DNA of 64,000 nt, taken from Streptomyces alboflavus (GTDB taxonomy: Bacteria > Actinomycetota > Actinomycetes > Streptomycetales > Streptomycetaceae). The notes beneath the pieces are model-generated. The model was not told the DNA's origin, searched no databases, and saw only the letters and a list, made by a program, of their open reading frames with translations. The translations under genes were made by a program, and so were the position numbers. Of the stretch, positions 57,106-64,000 are shown piece after piece. Location of the stretch: positions 62,001 to 126,000 of the forward strand of contig NZ_JNXT01000008.1 of assembly GCF_000716675.1 (NCBI RefSeq), in the 5' to 3' direction. Numbering within the stretch: the first letter of the stretch is position 1; the number at the start of each line of letters is the position of its first letter.

Positions 57106-58524
57106 ATGACCTCGTCCCGTGCCGCCCGCCGCACCCTCCTCGCCGTGCCCACCGCCCTCGGCGCGGTGGGCGCCCTCGTCCTGACCGCGCTCCCCGCGGC
57201 CGCCACGGCCACCCCCGGCCAGATAGCCACGTCCAAGACGAACGGCGTGAGCTATCTCAGATCCCTCCAGGGCGCCGACGGTTCGTACGCGGGCGCGGGC
57301 CTCTCCAACGAGTGGGCGTTCTCCGCGTTCGCCTCGGCGGGCACCGCGGCCGCCGACGTCAGCCCCGGCGGCGACACCTCCAAGAACGCCCGCACCGTGT
57401 ACCGCGCGCACCTCGCGGCGCCGGGCTGGCCGGGCACGTCGCCGGTCGTCACCGACTACGAACGCGGCATCATCAACGCCTATTCGGCCGGCATCGACCC
57501 GGCCCGCGTCTCGGCGAGCCGCAACCTGATCGCGGACACCTACGGGCACTGGCAGAACTCCGCGCCGGGCTACTGGGGTTCGCCGTCCAACTTCAACGGC
57601 ACGGTCTTCGCCCTGATCGCGCTGGGCGGCGCGAAGACGCAGTCCGGCGCCAAGCGGGTGCCGCAGGCGCTGCTCGACCGGTCCGTCGCCACGGTCCGCG
57701 CCAACCAGCACAACGACGGCGGCTGGAACTTCGGCAAGGCCGAGGGCGACCCCGACGCGCTCGCCACGCCCGGCGACATCGACATGACCGGCGCCGCGAT
57801 GGCCTCCCTGTGCGTGTCCGGGGTGCCCGCGACCGACCCCGCCATCACCAAGGCACGGGCGTTCCTCAAGTCGAAGCTCATCAACAACTCCGGCGCCTTC
57901 GCCGCCATGTTCGGCGCCAACACCGACTCCAACGGCTGGGCCGTCTCGGGCCTGAACGCCTGCGGCATCAACCCGCAGACCGGCGACTTCCTCACGCCCG
58001 CGGGCAAGACCCCGGTGGACTTCCTCATCGCCCAGCAGTTCAAGCCGGGTGGCGGCTTCAAGTACCTGCCGACCGACACCACGCCGTCCGCGTACGCCTC
58101 CATCGACGGCCTGCGCGCCGTGGCCGGGGGCGGCTTCATGGCCGCACCGCCGACCCCGACGACGGCGGGCGCGTCCCGCTGGGCCGCCACCTCCGACTTC
58201 ACGCCGGGCACCGCCACCAGCCTGGCCCTGACCGTCGACGACGGCACGTCGCTCAAGGTCTGCTCCGTCGCCTTCACGCCGACCGCCAAGACCACCACGC
58301 TCGGCGCGGTCCTGGACGCGGCGTCCTCGTCGGCCACCCCCGCGGGCTGCGTCACGTCCGTCACACCGGGCAGCGGCACCGGCACCATCACGGCCCTCAA
58401 CGGCAAGGCCAACAGCGGCGGTTCGACGTGGAAGGCGAGCGTCGACGGCGCGGCGGCCGGGGCCGCCGCACGGAACAAGGAGATCAAGCTCGGCGACACG
58501 ATCTCGCTGCGGTACGGCAGCTGA
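57106..58524 (+). CDS. secreted transcobalamin-like protein (alpha/alpha barrel plus DUF4430-like domain)
   Basis: 472 aa, start ATG at 57106 with GGGAG upstream. Signal peptide (to about AAATATPGQ). Residues 40-375 are an alpha/alpha-barrel of the prenyltransferase/transcobalamin type: GVSYLRSLQGADGSYAG, VRANQHNDGGWNFGK, TDSNGWAVSGLNACGI, QFKPGGGFKYLP. Residues 385-472 form a DUF4430-like beta domain (KTTTLGAVLDAASSS, GGSTWKASVDG, LGDTISLRYG). This two-domain plan is that of mammalian transcobalamin and intrinsic factor. No anchor is present, so it is freely secreted. With a cobalamin-riboswitch-like leader, it probably scavenges B12 or corrinoids for the divergent ECF importer. Confidence 0.8.
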   Translation: MTSSRAARRTLLAVPTALGAVGALVLTALPAAATATPGQIATSKTNGVSYLRSLQGADGSYAGAGLSNEWAFSAFASAGTAAADVSPGGDTSKNARTVYRAHLAAPGWPGTSPVVTDYERGIINAYSAGIDPARVSASRNLIADTYGHWQNSAPGYWGSPSNFNGTVFALIALGGAKTQSGAKRVPQALLDRSVATVRANQHNDGGWNFGKAEGDPDALATPGDIDMTGAAMASLCVSGVPATDPAITKARAFLKSKLINNSGAFAAMFGANTDSNGWAVSGLNACGINPQTGDFLTPAGKTPVDFLIAQQFKPGGGFKYLPTDTTPSAYASIDGLRAVAGGGFMAAPPTPTTAGASRWAATSDFTPGTATSLALTVDDGTSLKVCSVAFTPTAKTTTLGAVLDAASSSATPAGCVTSVTPGSGTGTITALNGKANSGGSTWKASVDGAAAGAAARNKEIKLGDTISLRYGS

Positions 58525-58538
58525 CGACGGCGGACCGC

Positions 58539-58573
58539 CGCGCCGGGCGGGCCGGTTCGACCTGCCCGGCGCG
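58539..58573. terminator. terminator hairpin between convergent genes
   Basis: CGCGCCGGGC (58539-58548) and GCCCGGCGCG (58564-58573) form perfect 10-bp arms around 15 bases, between the transcobalamin-like and nitrobindin-like genes. Confidence 0.7.
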
Positions 58574-58579
58574 CGCGTC

Positions 58580-59128
58580 CTATTGCTCGCGCTTCTCGCG
58601 TCGCAGCACCGCCCGCAGATGGTGCTGCAACGGCTGGCCGACGGCCGCCAGGTCGTGGACGAACGTGAGCGTGTCGTCGGCCAGGGTGTAGCGGCGGCGG
58701 GTGGCGTCGACCTCCTTGGCGGTGGGGGTACGGGCCACCTCGTGGGTGCTGAGGTCGACGGCGCCGTCGACCGCGTGGCCCACGGAGATCTCCGCGATGC
58801 CCGTCGGCTGGGTGATCAGCGCCTCCACCCGGCCGTCGGGCTGCAGCCGCCACCAGCCGCTCTCGCGCGCCGAGGGCCGCAGCGGCGCGTCGTCGCCGTC
58901 GACGAGCCAGGCCCGCGCCTCGTAGCGGAGGAAGGGCCGCCCGTCGTGGCTGAAGGTGACCTCCTGCGCGTACGTGAAGTCGGCGGCGAGCGTCGGGTAG
59001 GTGCCCTGGCCCCGGCCGCGCCAGGTGCCGAGGAGCCCGAGGACCGGCGTGAGCAGCGCGTGCGGCGCGGGTGCCTCGTCGGGGCGGAGGCCGTCGGGGT
59101 AGGGGTTCTCCGGTGCGGCGTCGAACAC
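58580..59128 (-). CDS. nitrobindin-like heme-binding protein (FABP-like fold)
   Basis: 182 aa from a GTG at 59128 preceded by CAGGAG. The start of the ten-stranded barrel, [15 protein letters not shown], is the nitrobindin signature. Further strands: [51 protein letters not shown]. The C-terminal [21 protein letters not shown] carries the His pair near the expected heme-ligand position. Nitrobindins bind ferric heme and can isomerise peroxynitrite. Monocistronic. Confidence 0.85.
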   Translation of the reverse strand: MFDAAPENPYPDGLRPDEAPAPHALLTPVLGLLGTWRGRGQGTYPTLAADFTYAQEVTFSHDGRPFLRYEARAWLVDGDDAPLRPSARESGWWRLQPDGRVEALITQPTGIAEISVGHAVDGAVDLSTHEVARTPTAKEVDATRRRYTLADDTLTFVHDLAAVGQPLQHHLRAVLRREKREQ

Positions 59129-59212
59129 GGGGTGCGCTCCTGAGGTCGAGGGCGGGGTCGGCTGGGCCGAACGTCGGGGCCGGGGCCGGGTGGAAGCCTA
59201 GAACGCCGCCGG

Positions 59213-60040
59213 CTACGCGGGCGCCCGCCCCGCCCCCGCCCGCCCGCCGTCCGCAAGGAAGTCCCGCACCGCCGCGACGAACGCGCCCCGCTCCTCGTCG
59301 AACCCGGTCCGCGGCCGCAGCCAGCGGTCCTCGGCGGCCAGGTGGTCCCAGGACACCGGGTTGCCCGCGACGGCGAGCAGCCGCCGCAGGTCGTCCTCCG
59401 TCAGGACGCCGCTCTCCACCGGCGCGCCGTCGTCCGCCAGGACGCCGCTCCCCCGGATCAGGTCCTCCAGGAAGTCCAGGTCGTCGGGGCGCTCGTCCTC
59501 GTCGCGGTCGCCCCAGCGCTCCAGCATGTCGTGGGCGACGAACGCGCAGCCGTGGGCGTCGTCCTCGCACCACTCGGCGTTGCCCGGACACCACCGTCGC
59601 TCCAGGGCGCGCAGCGCGGACCGCACCACGGCCCGCCGGGCGGCGTACCGCTCCATGCGCGCGCACCGCTCCCGCACCGCCTCCGCGTGCCGCACGACGC
59701 ACTCGGGACCGAGCACCCGCAGCCCCGAACACGCCTCCGTCAGCGCCTCGCTCCTGGACCGCAGCACCTCCGCACGGGACCGTGCCTCGATCTCCCCGAG
59801 CCGCCACACCACGTCGGCGAACGCGTCCGAGGCGCGCAGGAACACCGTCCACGCCTCGCACCGCTGCGCCTCCAGCCGCAACTCCCGCTCCACGGCGGCC
59901 TGCGAGCCCACCGACTCCAGGGCGACGCGCCGCCCGGACACCGTCTGCCAGCGCGCCATCATCACGGCGGCGAGCGCCGCCACCCCCGAGAAGGCCGCTC
60001 CCAGCGCCGTGAGAGCCGTGTGCACATCCTGTACGCCCAT
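59213..60040 (-). CDS. hypothetical protein with N-terminal membrane helix
   Basis: 275 aa from the ATG at 60040. One N-terminal helix (ALTALGAAFSGVAALAAVMMARW) is followed by a long, strongly charged, predominantly helical region (RVALESVGSQAAVERELRLEAQRCEAW, RSEALTEACSGLRVL) and an acidic middle (RWGDRDEDERPDDLDFLEDLI). Probably a membrane-tethered cytoplasmic protein with a coiled coil. No recognisable domain or catalytic motif. The reading frame continues upstream but the added sequence is Arg/Pro-rich and not protein-like. Confidence 0.55.
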   Translation of the reverse strand: MGVQDVHTALTALGAAFSGVAALAAVMMARWQTVSGRRVALESVGSQAAVERELRLEAQRCEAWTVFLRASDAFADVVWRLGEIEARSRAEVLRSRSEALTEACSGLRVLGPECVVRHAEAVRERCARMERYAARRAVVRSALRALERRWCPGNAEWCEDDAHGCAFVAHDMLERWGDRDEDERPDDLDFLEDLIRGSGVLADDGAPVESGVLTEDDLRRLLAVAGNPVSWDHLAAEDRWLRPRTGFDEERGAFVAAVRDFLADGGRAGAGRAPA

Positions 60041-60140
60041 GCCGCGCAGCCTGCCGTCCGGCCGCACCGCGCCCCGGCATATGACAGCAACAGCACGCAC
60101 CTTGTGCCCATCCGGGCCCAAGGGTGTCGCCCCCTGTCCA

Positions 60141-60388
60141 CGACCGACCGATACGTACGCCTGGAGCAGTGCCGGGAGCGGCACCCGTCGGCGCAGGTCG
60201 TCGAGGCCCTCGCGCGCACAGCGGCGATCTGCTGCGGACGGTGTTCCTCGACCCGGGCGCGCGGGACTTCTCCCCGGACGGGGCCGGACGGGGAGCGAGT
60301 GGTGGCGAGCGCCGTGGCCGGGCTGCGCCTCGCGTACGGGGACGGACGCCGCCGGGCCGGTTGTCGTACCGTCACAAGTGTGACGTAG
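60141..60388 (+). pseudogene. remnant of an XRE/MmyB-type regulator
   Basis: One plus-strand frame reads DRYVRLEQCRERHPSAQVVEALAR, which is the end of the HTH domain of MmyB-like regulators (usual form YVRLEQGRERHPS.QVVEALA). A second frame then reads GDLLRTVFLDPGARDFSPD, resembling the ligand-binding domain (LFLDP..RDLYPDW), and the first frame resumes with GERVVASAVAGLRLAYGDG. At least two frame changes and a large deletion are needed to join them, so the gene is dead. Confidence 0.55.
60370..60385. promoter_or_regulatory. palindrome CGTCACA-AG-TGTGACG
   Basis: Perfect 7-bp arms around two bases, ending 12 bases before the ATG of the membrane protein gene. TGTGA/TCACA half sites resemble CRP/FNR-type sites, but spacing differs. 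The position suits an operator or a start-proximal repressor site. Confidence 0.5.
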
Positions 60389-60397
60389 CGTGTCGCC

Positions 60398-61231
60398 ATG
60401 TCCACGCCGCCACCACCGCCCCCGCAGGGCTTCGGCCCAGCTCAGGCCCCCTACGGGCAGCAGCCCCCGCCGTCTCCGTACGCCCCGCCGCAGCACCCGG
60501 GACAGGCCCCGCCCCAGGGCCAGTACGCGCCCTTTCCCGCTGCTCCCGGGCCCGCGCCCTGGGGCGGGCAGTACGGCGGACCGCCGCAGGGCGGGCGTCG
60601 CACCGGCAAGATCCTCGGCATCGTCGGGGGCGTCGTGGGCGCCGTCATCGTGATCCTTGTCGCGCTCGCCGTGATCGGCAGCACCACGGACGCCGGGTTC
60701 CCGGAGGCGAAGTACCGGCTGCGGATGCCGGGCACGCTGCTCAACGGGACCTACAAGCTCGCGCAGGACCTCTCCGACACGGCGGGCCGGAAGGTGGTCG
60801 AGGAGAACAAGAACCGCTCCAACGTCCGGGACCCGAAGGCGGTCGTCGGCCAGTTCAACGGCAGGGGCACGTTCTCGCGGAACGCGCTCGTGGTCTCCGG
60901 GATGTACGGGCGCTTCAAGGATCCCGGCGAGGCGCGCAAGGACCTGATGGAGGGCTCGGCCGGCGCGGACGGCGCCTCGGTCGCCGTCCCCGCGCGGGAC
61001 ATCACCCCCAAGGGCTCCGACCTCACCGTGCGCTGCCAGGTGCTCAAGTCGTCGCAGAACGGCGTGACGAGCAACGTTCCGCTGTGCGCCTGGGCCGACG
61101 ACAACACCGGCGCGGCCGTGGGCCTGGTCACCCCCGAGAGCGCGACGCAGGACCCCGACGCCATCGACCTCGACAAGCTCGCGGAGACGACGCTTCGCGT
61201 GCGCGAGGAGATGCGCGAGCCGATCGGCTGA
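60398..61231 (+). CDS. membrane-anchored protein with proline-rich N-terminus
   Basis: 277 aa. Residues 1-65 are Pro/Gln/Gly-rich (cytoplasmic), one membrane helix follows (ILGIVGGVVGAVIVILVALAVIGS, about 68-92), then an extracytoplasmic domain of about 180 residues (FPEAKYRLRMPGTLLNGTYKLAQDLS, VVSGMYGRFKDPGEARKDLM, VRCQVLKSS, VPLCAWAD with two Cys). This architecture is common in Streptomyces and its function is not known. No enzyme motif. Confidence 0.7.
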   Translation: MSTPPPPPPQGFGPAQAPYGQQPPPSPYAPPQHPGQAPPQGQYAPFPAAPGPAPWGGQYGGPPQGGRRTGKILGIVGGVVGAVIVILVALAVIGSTTDAGFPEAKYRLRMPGTLLNGTYKLAQDLSDTAGRKVVEENKNRSNVRDPKAVVGQFNGRGTFSRNALVVSGMYGRFKDPGEARKDLMEGSAGADGASVAVPARDITPKGSDLTVRCQVLKSSQNGVTSNVPLCAWADDNTGAAVGLVTPESATQDPDAIDLDKLAETTLRVREEMREPIG

Positions 61232-61246
61232 CGTTCACCGGCATCC

Positions 61247-61276
61247 GGGGCGGGCGGTCTGGGGGCCGCCCGCCCC
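61247..61276 (+). terminator. terminator hairpin after the membrane protein gene
   Basis: GGGGCGGGCGG (61247-61257) pairs perfectly with CCGCCCGCCCC (61266-61276) around an 8-base loop, 15 bases after the stop. Confidence 0.75.
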
Positions 61277-61416
61277 ACCCGTACCTCGCACCCGCTCCAC
61301 ACGTGCCTCCCGGGACCGTCGCAACCTCCTCGCAACGTCCGGCCGCGTTGACTGGACCGGCCGCGCCGTCACGGTGCGCCGTCCGCCGTCCGCCGTCCGG
61401 AGGAGTGCGATCGCCC

Positions 61417-61773
61417 ATGGCCGAGACCCCGCGCGTGGAACTCACCGCTGCCGCCGCCGATCTGCTGCGGCGGCTGCGGGCGGCCCACGGCCCGCTGATG
61501 TTCCATCAGTCCGGCGGCTGCTGCGACGGCAGCGCGCCGATGTGCTACCCCGACGGTGAGTTCCGCACGGGTGACTCCGACGTCCTGCTCGCGTCGCTGG
61601 ACGTGGCGGGGGTGGCGGAGCCAGTACGGTTCTGGATGTCCAGGAGCCAGTTCGAGGTGTGGAGCCACACCCGGCTCATCGTCGACGTCGTGGAGGGCCG
61701 GGGCAGCGGCTTCTCCCTGGAGGCGCCCGAAGGCGTGCGTTTCCTGATCCGTTCCCGGCTCGTCGGGACGTAG
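61417..61773 (+). CDS. DUF779 family protein
   Basis: 118 aa, with GGAGGAG upstream. The family signature is present: LMFHQSGGCCDGSAPMCYPDGEFRTGD, with three Cys and one His that could bind a metal, and FWMSRSQFEVWSHTRLIVDVVEGRGSGFSLEAPEGVRFLIRS. DUF779 genes usually sit next to an aldehyde dehydrogenase gene (acetaldehyde/propanal use). Here no such gene is near, so this copy is an orphan. Just upstream (61378-61398) the unit cgccgtc occurs three times in tandem. Confidence 0.85.
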   Translation: MAETPRVELTAAAADLLRRLRAAHGPLMFHQSGGCCDGSAPMCYPDGEFRTGDSDVLLASLDVAGVAEPVRFWMSRSQFEVWSHTRLIVDVVEGRGSGFSLEAPEGVRFLIRSRLVGT

Positions 61774-61842
61774 CCATCGCCGTCTGGTCAACTCCTCCTG
61801 CCACTGGGACAGTTGGCAGCCCGTCCGAGACGAGGGGGACCT

Positions 61843-63126
61843 GTGACACGGTGTACGCGACGTAGTGCCCGGCGCAGAACCGGCACCCGGCGATGGGCGG
61901 CCCGAAGAGGCCCCTTCGCCGTCCTGACCGTCCTGACCACGCTGGCCGGTGCCGCCCTCACGGGGGCGGCACCGGCCAGCGGCGCTTCCGGCGACGACAC
62001 GGCGGCGAGCACGCCGATCGCCCCCGGTGTGGAGTACCGGGACTTCGACATCCCGACCCCGCGCGGCCCGGCCCACGCGCACGTCCTGGAGGTGAACCTG
62101 CGCGATCCGCGGGTCCGCCTCGGCCTGCTCCACCCGGGCGCGGTCGGCGCCCGGCAGACCGTGTCCGCGATGTCCGACACCGCCGGTGCCGTCGCGGGCG
62201 TCAACGGCGACTTCTTCAACATCACGGAGACCCAGCACCCCGGGGTCGAGGCGACCGGCGCGCCCGTCGGACCCGCCATCGCCTCCGGCCGCCACCTCAA
62301 GGCCTCGGTGCCCAACGGCCAGCGCTTCGGCCCCGCGCTGCCGCCCGGCACCACCACCGAGGACGTCCTGGGCGTGGGCATCGACCGCAGGGCGCGCCTC
62401 GACCGCATGGCCCTGGACGGCCGCATCCACACCCGGTCGGGCCGGCTGCCGCTGCGCGGCCTCAACCAGTACGCCCTGGCGGAGGGTTCCGTCGGCGCGT
62501 TCACCAGCGCCTGGGGCCAGACGTCCCGCGTGCGGGCCACCTGCGGCACCGACACCGACCGGGGCGCGCCGTGCTCCGCCGACACCTATGAGGTGACAGT
62601 GCGTCACGGGCGGGTCGTGGACCGGGCCGACACCCCGGGCCGCGGTCCCATCGCCGAGGGCACCACGGTCCTCGTCGGCCGCGAGGCGGGCGCGCAGGAG
62701 CTGCGCAAGCTGTCGCCGGGCGACCCGGTGCGGGTGCGCCACCGCCTGGTCGCGGCGACGTCACGCGTCCCGTACAGCTTCGCGCTCGGCGGCTACCCGC
62801 TGCTGCGCGACGGCGCGCCGCTGCCCGGACTGGACGACCGGGTCGCGGCCGTGCGCACCTCGGCCGGCGTCTCCGCCGACGGCAAGCGGCTCTACCTCGT
62901 CGCCCTGGACGGCGGCCCCGAGTTCCGCGCCGGTCTGACGATCGCCGAGGTCGCCGCCTCCTTGCGCGCCCTCGGCGCCGACGACGGCTTCAGCCTGGAC
63001 GGCGGTGGCTCCAGCACGCTGGCCGCGCGGGAGCCGGGCGCGCCCGCGGTCTCGGTGCGCAACCATCCGAGCGGCGGCGCGGAGCGCCCGGTCCCCAACG
63101 GCATCGCGGTGTTCTCCCGCGGCTAG
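61843..63126 (+). CDS. secreted phosphodiester glycosidase family protein
   Basis: 427 aa from a GTG at 61843 with GAGGGGGA upstream. An Arg-rich n-region and hydrophobic core (FAVLTVLTTLAGAALTGAAP) form a signal peptide, possibly Tat-like (SARRRTGTRRW). The rest is a phosphodiester glycosidase (NAGPA-type) domain: VAGVNGDFFNITE, the middle VRARATCGTD-like segment, SFALGGYPLL, and the family hallmark LGADDGFSLDGGGSSTLA near the C-terminus. Members cleave sugar phosphodiesters such as the uncovering of mannose 6-phosphate; in bacteria the substrate is probably a cell-wall or exopolysaccharide phosphodiester. Confidence 0.87.
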   Translation: MTRCTRRSARRRTGTRRWAARRGPFAVLTVLTTLAGAALTGAAPASGASGDDTAASTPIAPGVEYRDFDIPTPRGPAHAHVLEVNLRDPRVRLGLLHPGAVGARQTVSAMSDTAGAVAGVNGDFFNITETQHPGVEATGAPVGPAIASGRHLKASVPNGQRFGPALPPGTTTEDVLGVGIDRRARLDRMALDGRIHTRSGRLPLRGLNQYALAEGSVGAFTSAWGQTSRVRATCGTDTDRGAPCSADTYEVTVRHGRVVDRADTPGRGPIAEGTTVLVGREAGAQELRKLSPGDPVRVRHRLVAATSRVPYSFALGGYPLLRDGAPLPGLDDRVAAVRTSAGVSADGKRLYLVALDGGPEFRAGLTIAEVAASLRALGADDGFSLDGGGSSTLAAREPGAPAVSVRNHPSGGAERPVPNGIAVFSRG

Positions 63127-63157
63127 GGCCGGTACGGGCGCGGGGGCGCCGCCCGGG

Positions 63158-64000
63158 TCACGGGGACGCGTCCCGCACCGCCACCAGGCCGTTGAACACC
63201 CCGACGTACGCCGTCCCGTCCGGGCCGAGCGTCACGGGCGCCCAGTTGTTGTCGTACGCGACGCCCGTGCCGGTGAGCCGCTTCCAGCGGGGCTCGCCGG
63301 TGCGGAAGTCGACGGCGGTGAGGTACCAGGCGTCGATGCCGAGGCGGTGGGGCTCCTTCGTGTAGAAGTACAGCAGCCCGTTCGTGGTCGACAGCTTGGG
63401 GACGGTGGACGGCGAGCGCACGGGGCTCTCCCACACGGTGTCGCAGCCGCTGCCGTCCGCGCGCACGTCGATCCGGCTGACGCCGCCGACGACGCTGCGG
63501 CCGAAGGTCAGGGAAGTGATGTTCTCGTAGCCGTAGTTGTTCTCGACGACGAGGCTGTCGCCGTGGCTGATCAGGGAGTTGTCGGTGGTCGACGCGCCGG
63601 AGCCGAACACGGGGACCTCGCAGACCAGTCGGCGGTCCTCGGGCACGTCGGGGTCGCGGCGGTAGACGAGGACGTGCATGCGGTCGTCGGCGTTGTCGGT
63701 GATGGCCACGTAGTCCTCGTCGGTGCCGAAGAGGTCGGGCGTGGTGCCCGAACCCTGGTTCACCGAGCCGGGTTTGGTGCCGGTGCCGCGGTCGTAGGTC
63801 TGGCGCCAGAGGACCTTCGGGGTGCCGTCGGCGGCCGCCTCGAAGCTGTACAGGGCGTGGTCGGAGACGATCGACACGCCGTCCTCGGCGACGGAGAAGG
63901 AGTTCTGGATCTCCTCGCCGCCGAGCCGCACGGAGCGGATCGCGCCGCTGTCGGGGTCGACGGTGCCGACGCGGCCCTGCCGGGTCACCCACCAGATCCG
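63158..64000 (-). CDS. beta-propeller-like (PQQ/WD40-like) protein, C-terminal part
   Basis: 280 codons to the stop at 63158; the gene continues beyond the right edge. Repeating strands of a propeller are visible: VTRQGRVGTVDPDSGAIRSV, DHALYSFEAAADGTPKVLWRQTYDRG, STTDNSLISHGDSLVVENNYGYENI, YLTAVDFRTGEPRWKRLTGTG, and VTLGPDGTAYVGVFNGLVAVRD. The YDNNWAPVTLGPDGTAYVG block resembles PQQ-like quinoprotein repeats lacking enzyme motifs. Function unknown; probably secreted or surface-exposed. Confidence 0.7.
   Translation of the reverse strand, partial: RIWWVTRQGRVGTVDPDSGAIRSVRLGGEEIQNSFSVAEDGVSIVSDHALYSFEAAADGTPKVLWRQTYDRGTGTKPGSVNQGSGTTPDLFGTDEDYVAITDNADDRMHVLVYRRDPDVPEDRRLVCEVPVFGSGASTTDNSLISHGDSLVVENNYGYENITSLTFGRSVVGGVSRIDVRADGSGCDTVWESPVRSPSTVPKLSTTNGLLYFYTKEPHRLGIDAWYLTAVDFRTGEPRWKRLTGTGVAYDNNWAPVTLGPDGTAYVGVFNGLVAVRDASP

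Larger units (their letters stand above)
60041..60397. other. intergenic region with regulator remnant and a palindrome
   Basis: About 360 bases without an intact gene. It holds the decayed XRE/MmyB-type sequence at 60141-60388 and, at its right end, the dyad at 60370-60385 next to the start of the membrane protein gene. Confidence 0.6.

Noticed and set aside
53733..58524. Terpene cyclase or squalene-hopene cyclase genes, suggested by squalene-oxidase-like repeats
   Set aside because: The proteins have signal peptides and surface anchors, and I see no DxDD-type catalytic motif; the repeats are the shared alpha/alpha-barrel fold.

Overview
The window reads as a chromosomal accessory region of a Streptomyces (or very close relative). 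The DNA is very GC-rich, coding genes show strong G/C bias at third codon positions, GTG starts and GTGA/ATGA stop-start overlaps are common, and the content is typical of the genus: a coelichelin-type siderophore cluster, iron boxes of the DmdR1/IdeR type, a SigJ-like ECF sigma factor, secreted proteins and many one-component regulators. No tRNA, rRNA, CRISPR array, insertion sequence or phage gene was seen.

Region 1 (1-5454): the 5' end of an unidentified gene at the left edge, an alpha/beta-hydrolase lipoprotein, an ABC exporter translationally coupled to a 20-codon ORF, and a divergent ArsR-type regulator/flavin-reductase pair with a clear inverted repeat between them. Region 2 (5481-32116): an iron locus of two parts. 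A complete ferric-siderophore importer (ATPase, lipoprotein, fused double permease) lies next to an almost complete coelichelin cluster in the usual cch order: esterase J, exporter halves I and G, the trimodular NRPS H, binding protein F, ATPase E, permeases D and C, and formyltransferase A. The three adenylation pockets read DINYWGGIGK, DFWNIGMVHK and DMENLGLINK, which I recall as the coelichelin codes for N5-formyl-N5-hydroxyornithine, threonine and N5-hydroxyornithine. Candidate iron boxes precede nearly every transcription unit. The ornithine N5-monooxygenase (cchB) and the MbtH-like protein (cchK) expected from the model cluster are not in the window. Two tandem secreted paralogues of unknown function sit inside the cluster.

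Region 3 (32186-35621): a Trypco1 protein and a trypsin-like/nSTAND NTPase (a type of module linked to biological conflict systems), whose 3' end runs out of frame into a decayed hybrid histidine kinase that has lost its phospho-acceptor His, part of its ATPase domain and its receiver Asp. Region 4 (36171-47879): malate synthase plus 3-hydroxyacyl-CoA dehydrogenase; LysR and HxlR regulators; an NmrA-type oxidoreductase; an ECF41-type sigma factor with its own candidate promoter and an SRPBCC partner; a hydrolase/HTH regulator pair sharing repeated operators; a sphingomyelinase-like secreted enzyme; and an FG-GAP repeat protein.

Region 5 (48070-58524): a candidate vitamin B12 capture and import system. 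A six-gene minus-strand operon encodes a sortase-anchored alpha/alpha-toroid protein, a second surface protein, EcfT, a fused double EcfA ATPase, an S component and a BtuF-like protein. Facing it is a secreted protein with the transcobalamin domain plan (alpha/alpha barrel plus DUF4430-like domain). The intergenic region holds two divergent, compact cobalamin-riboswitch-like elements, one per transcript. Region 6 (58580-64000): a nitrobindin-like protein, hypothetical and membrane proteins, a decayed XRE/MmyB regulator, a DUF779 protein, a phosphodiester glycosidase and a truncated beta-propeller-like protein at the right edge.
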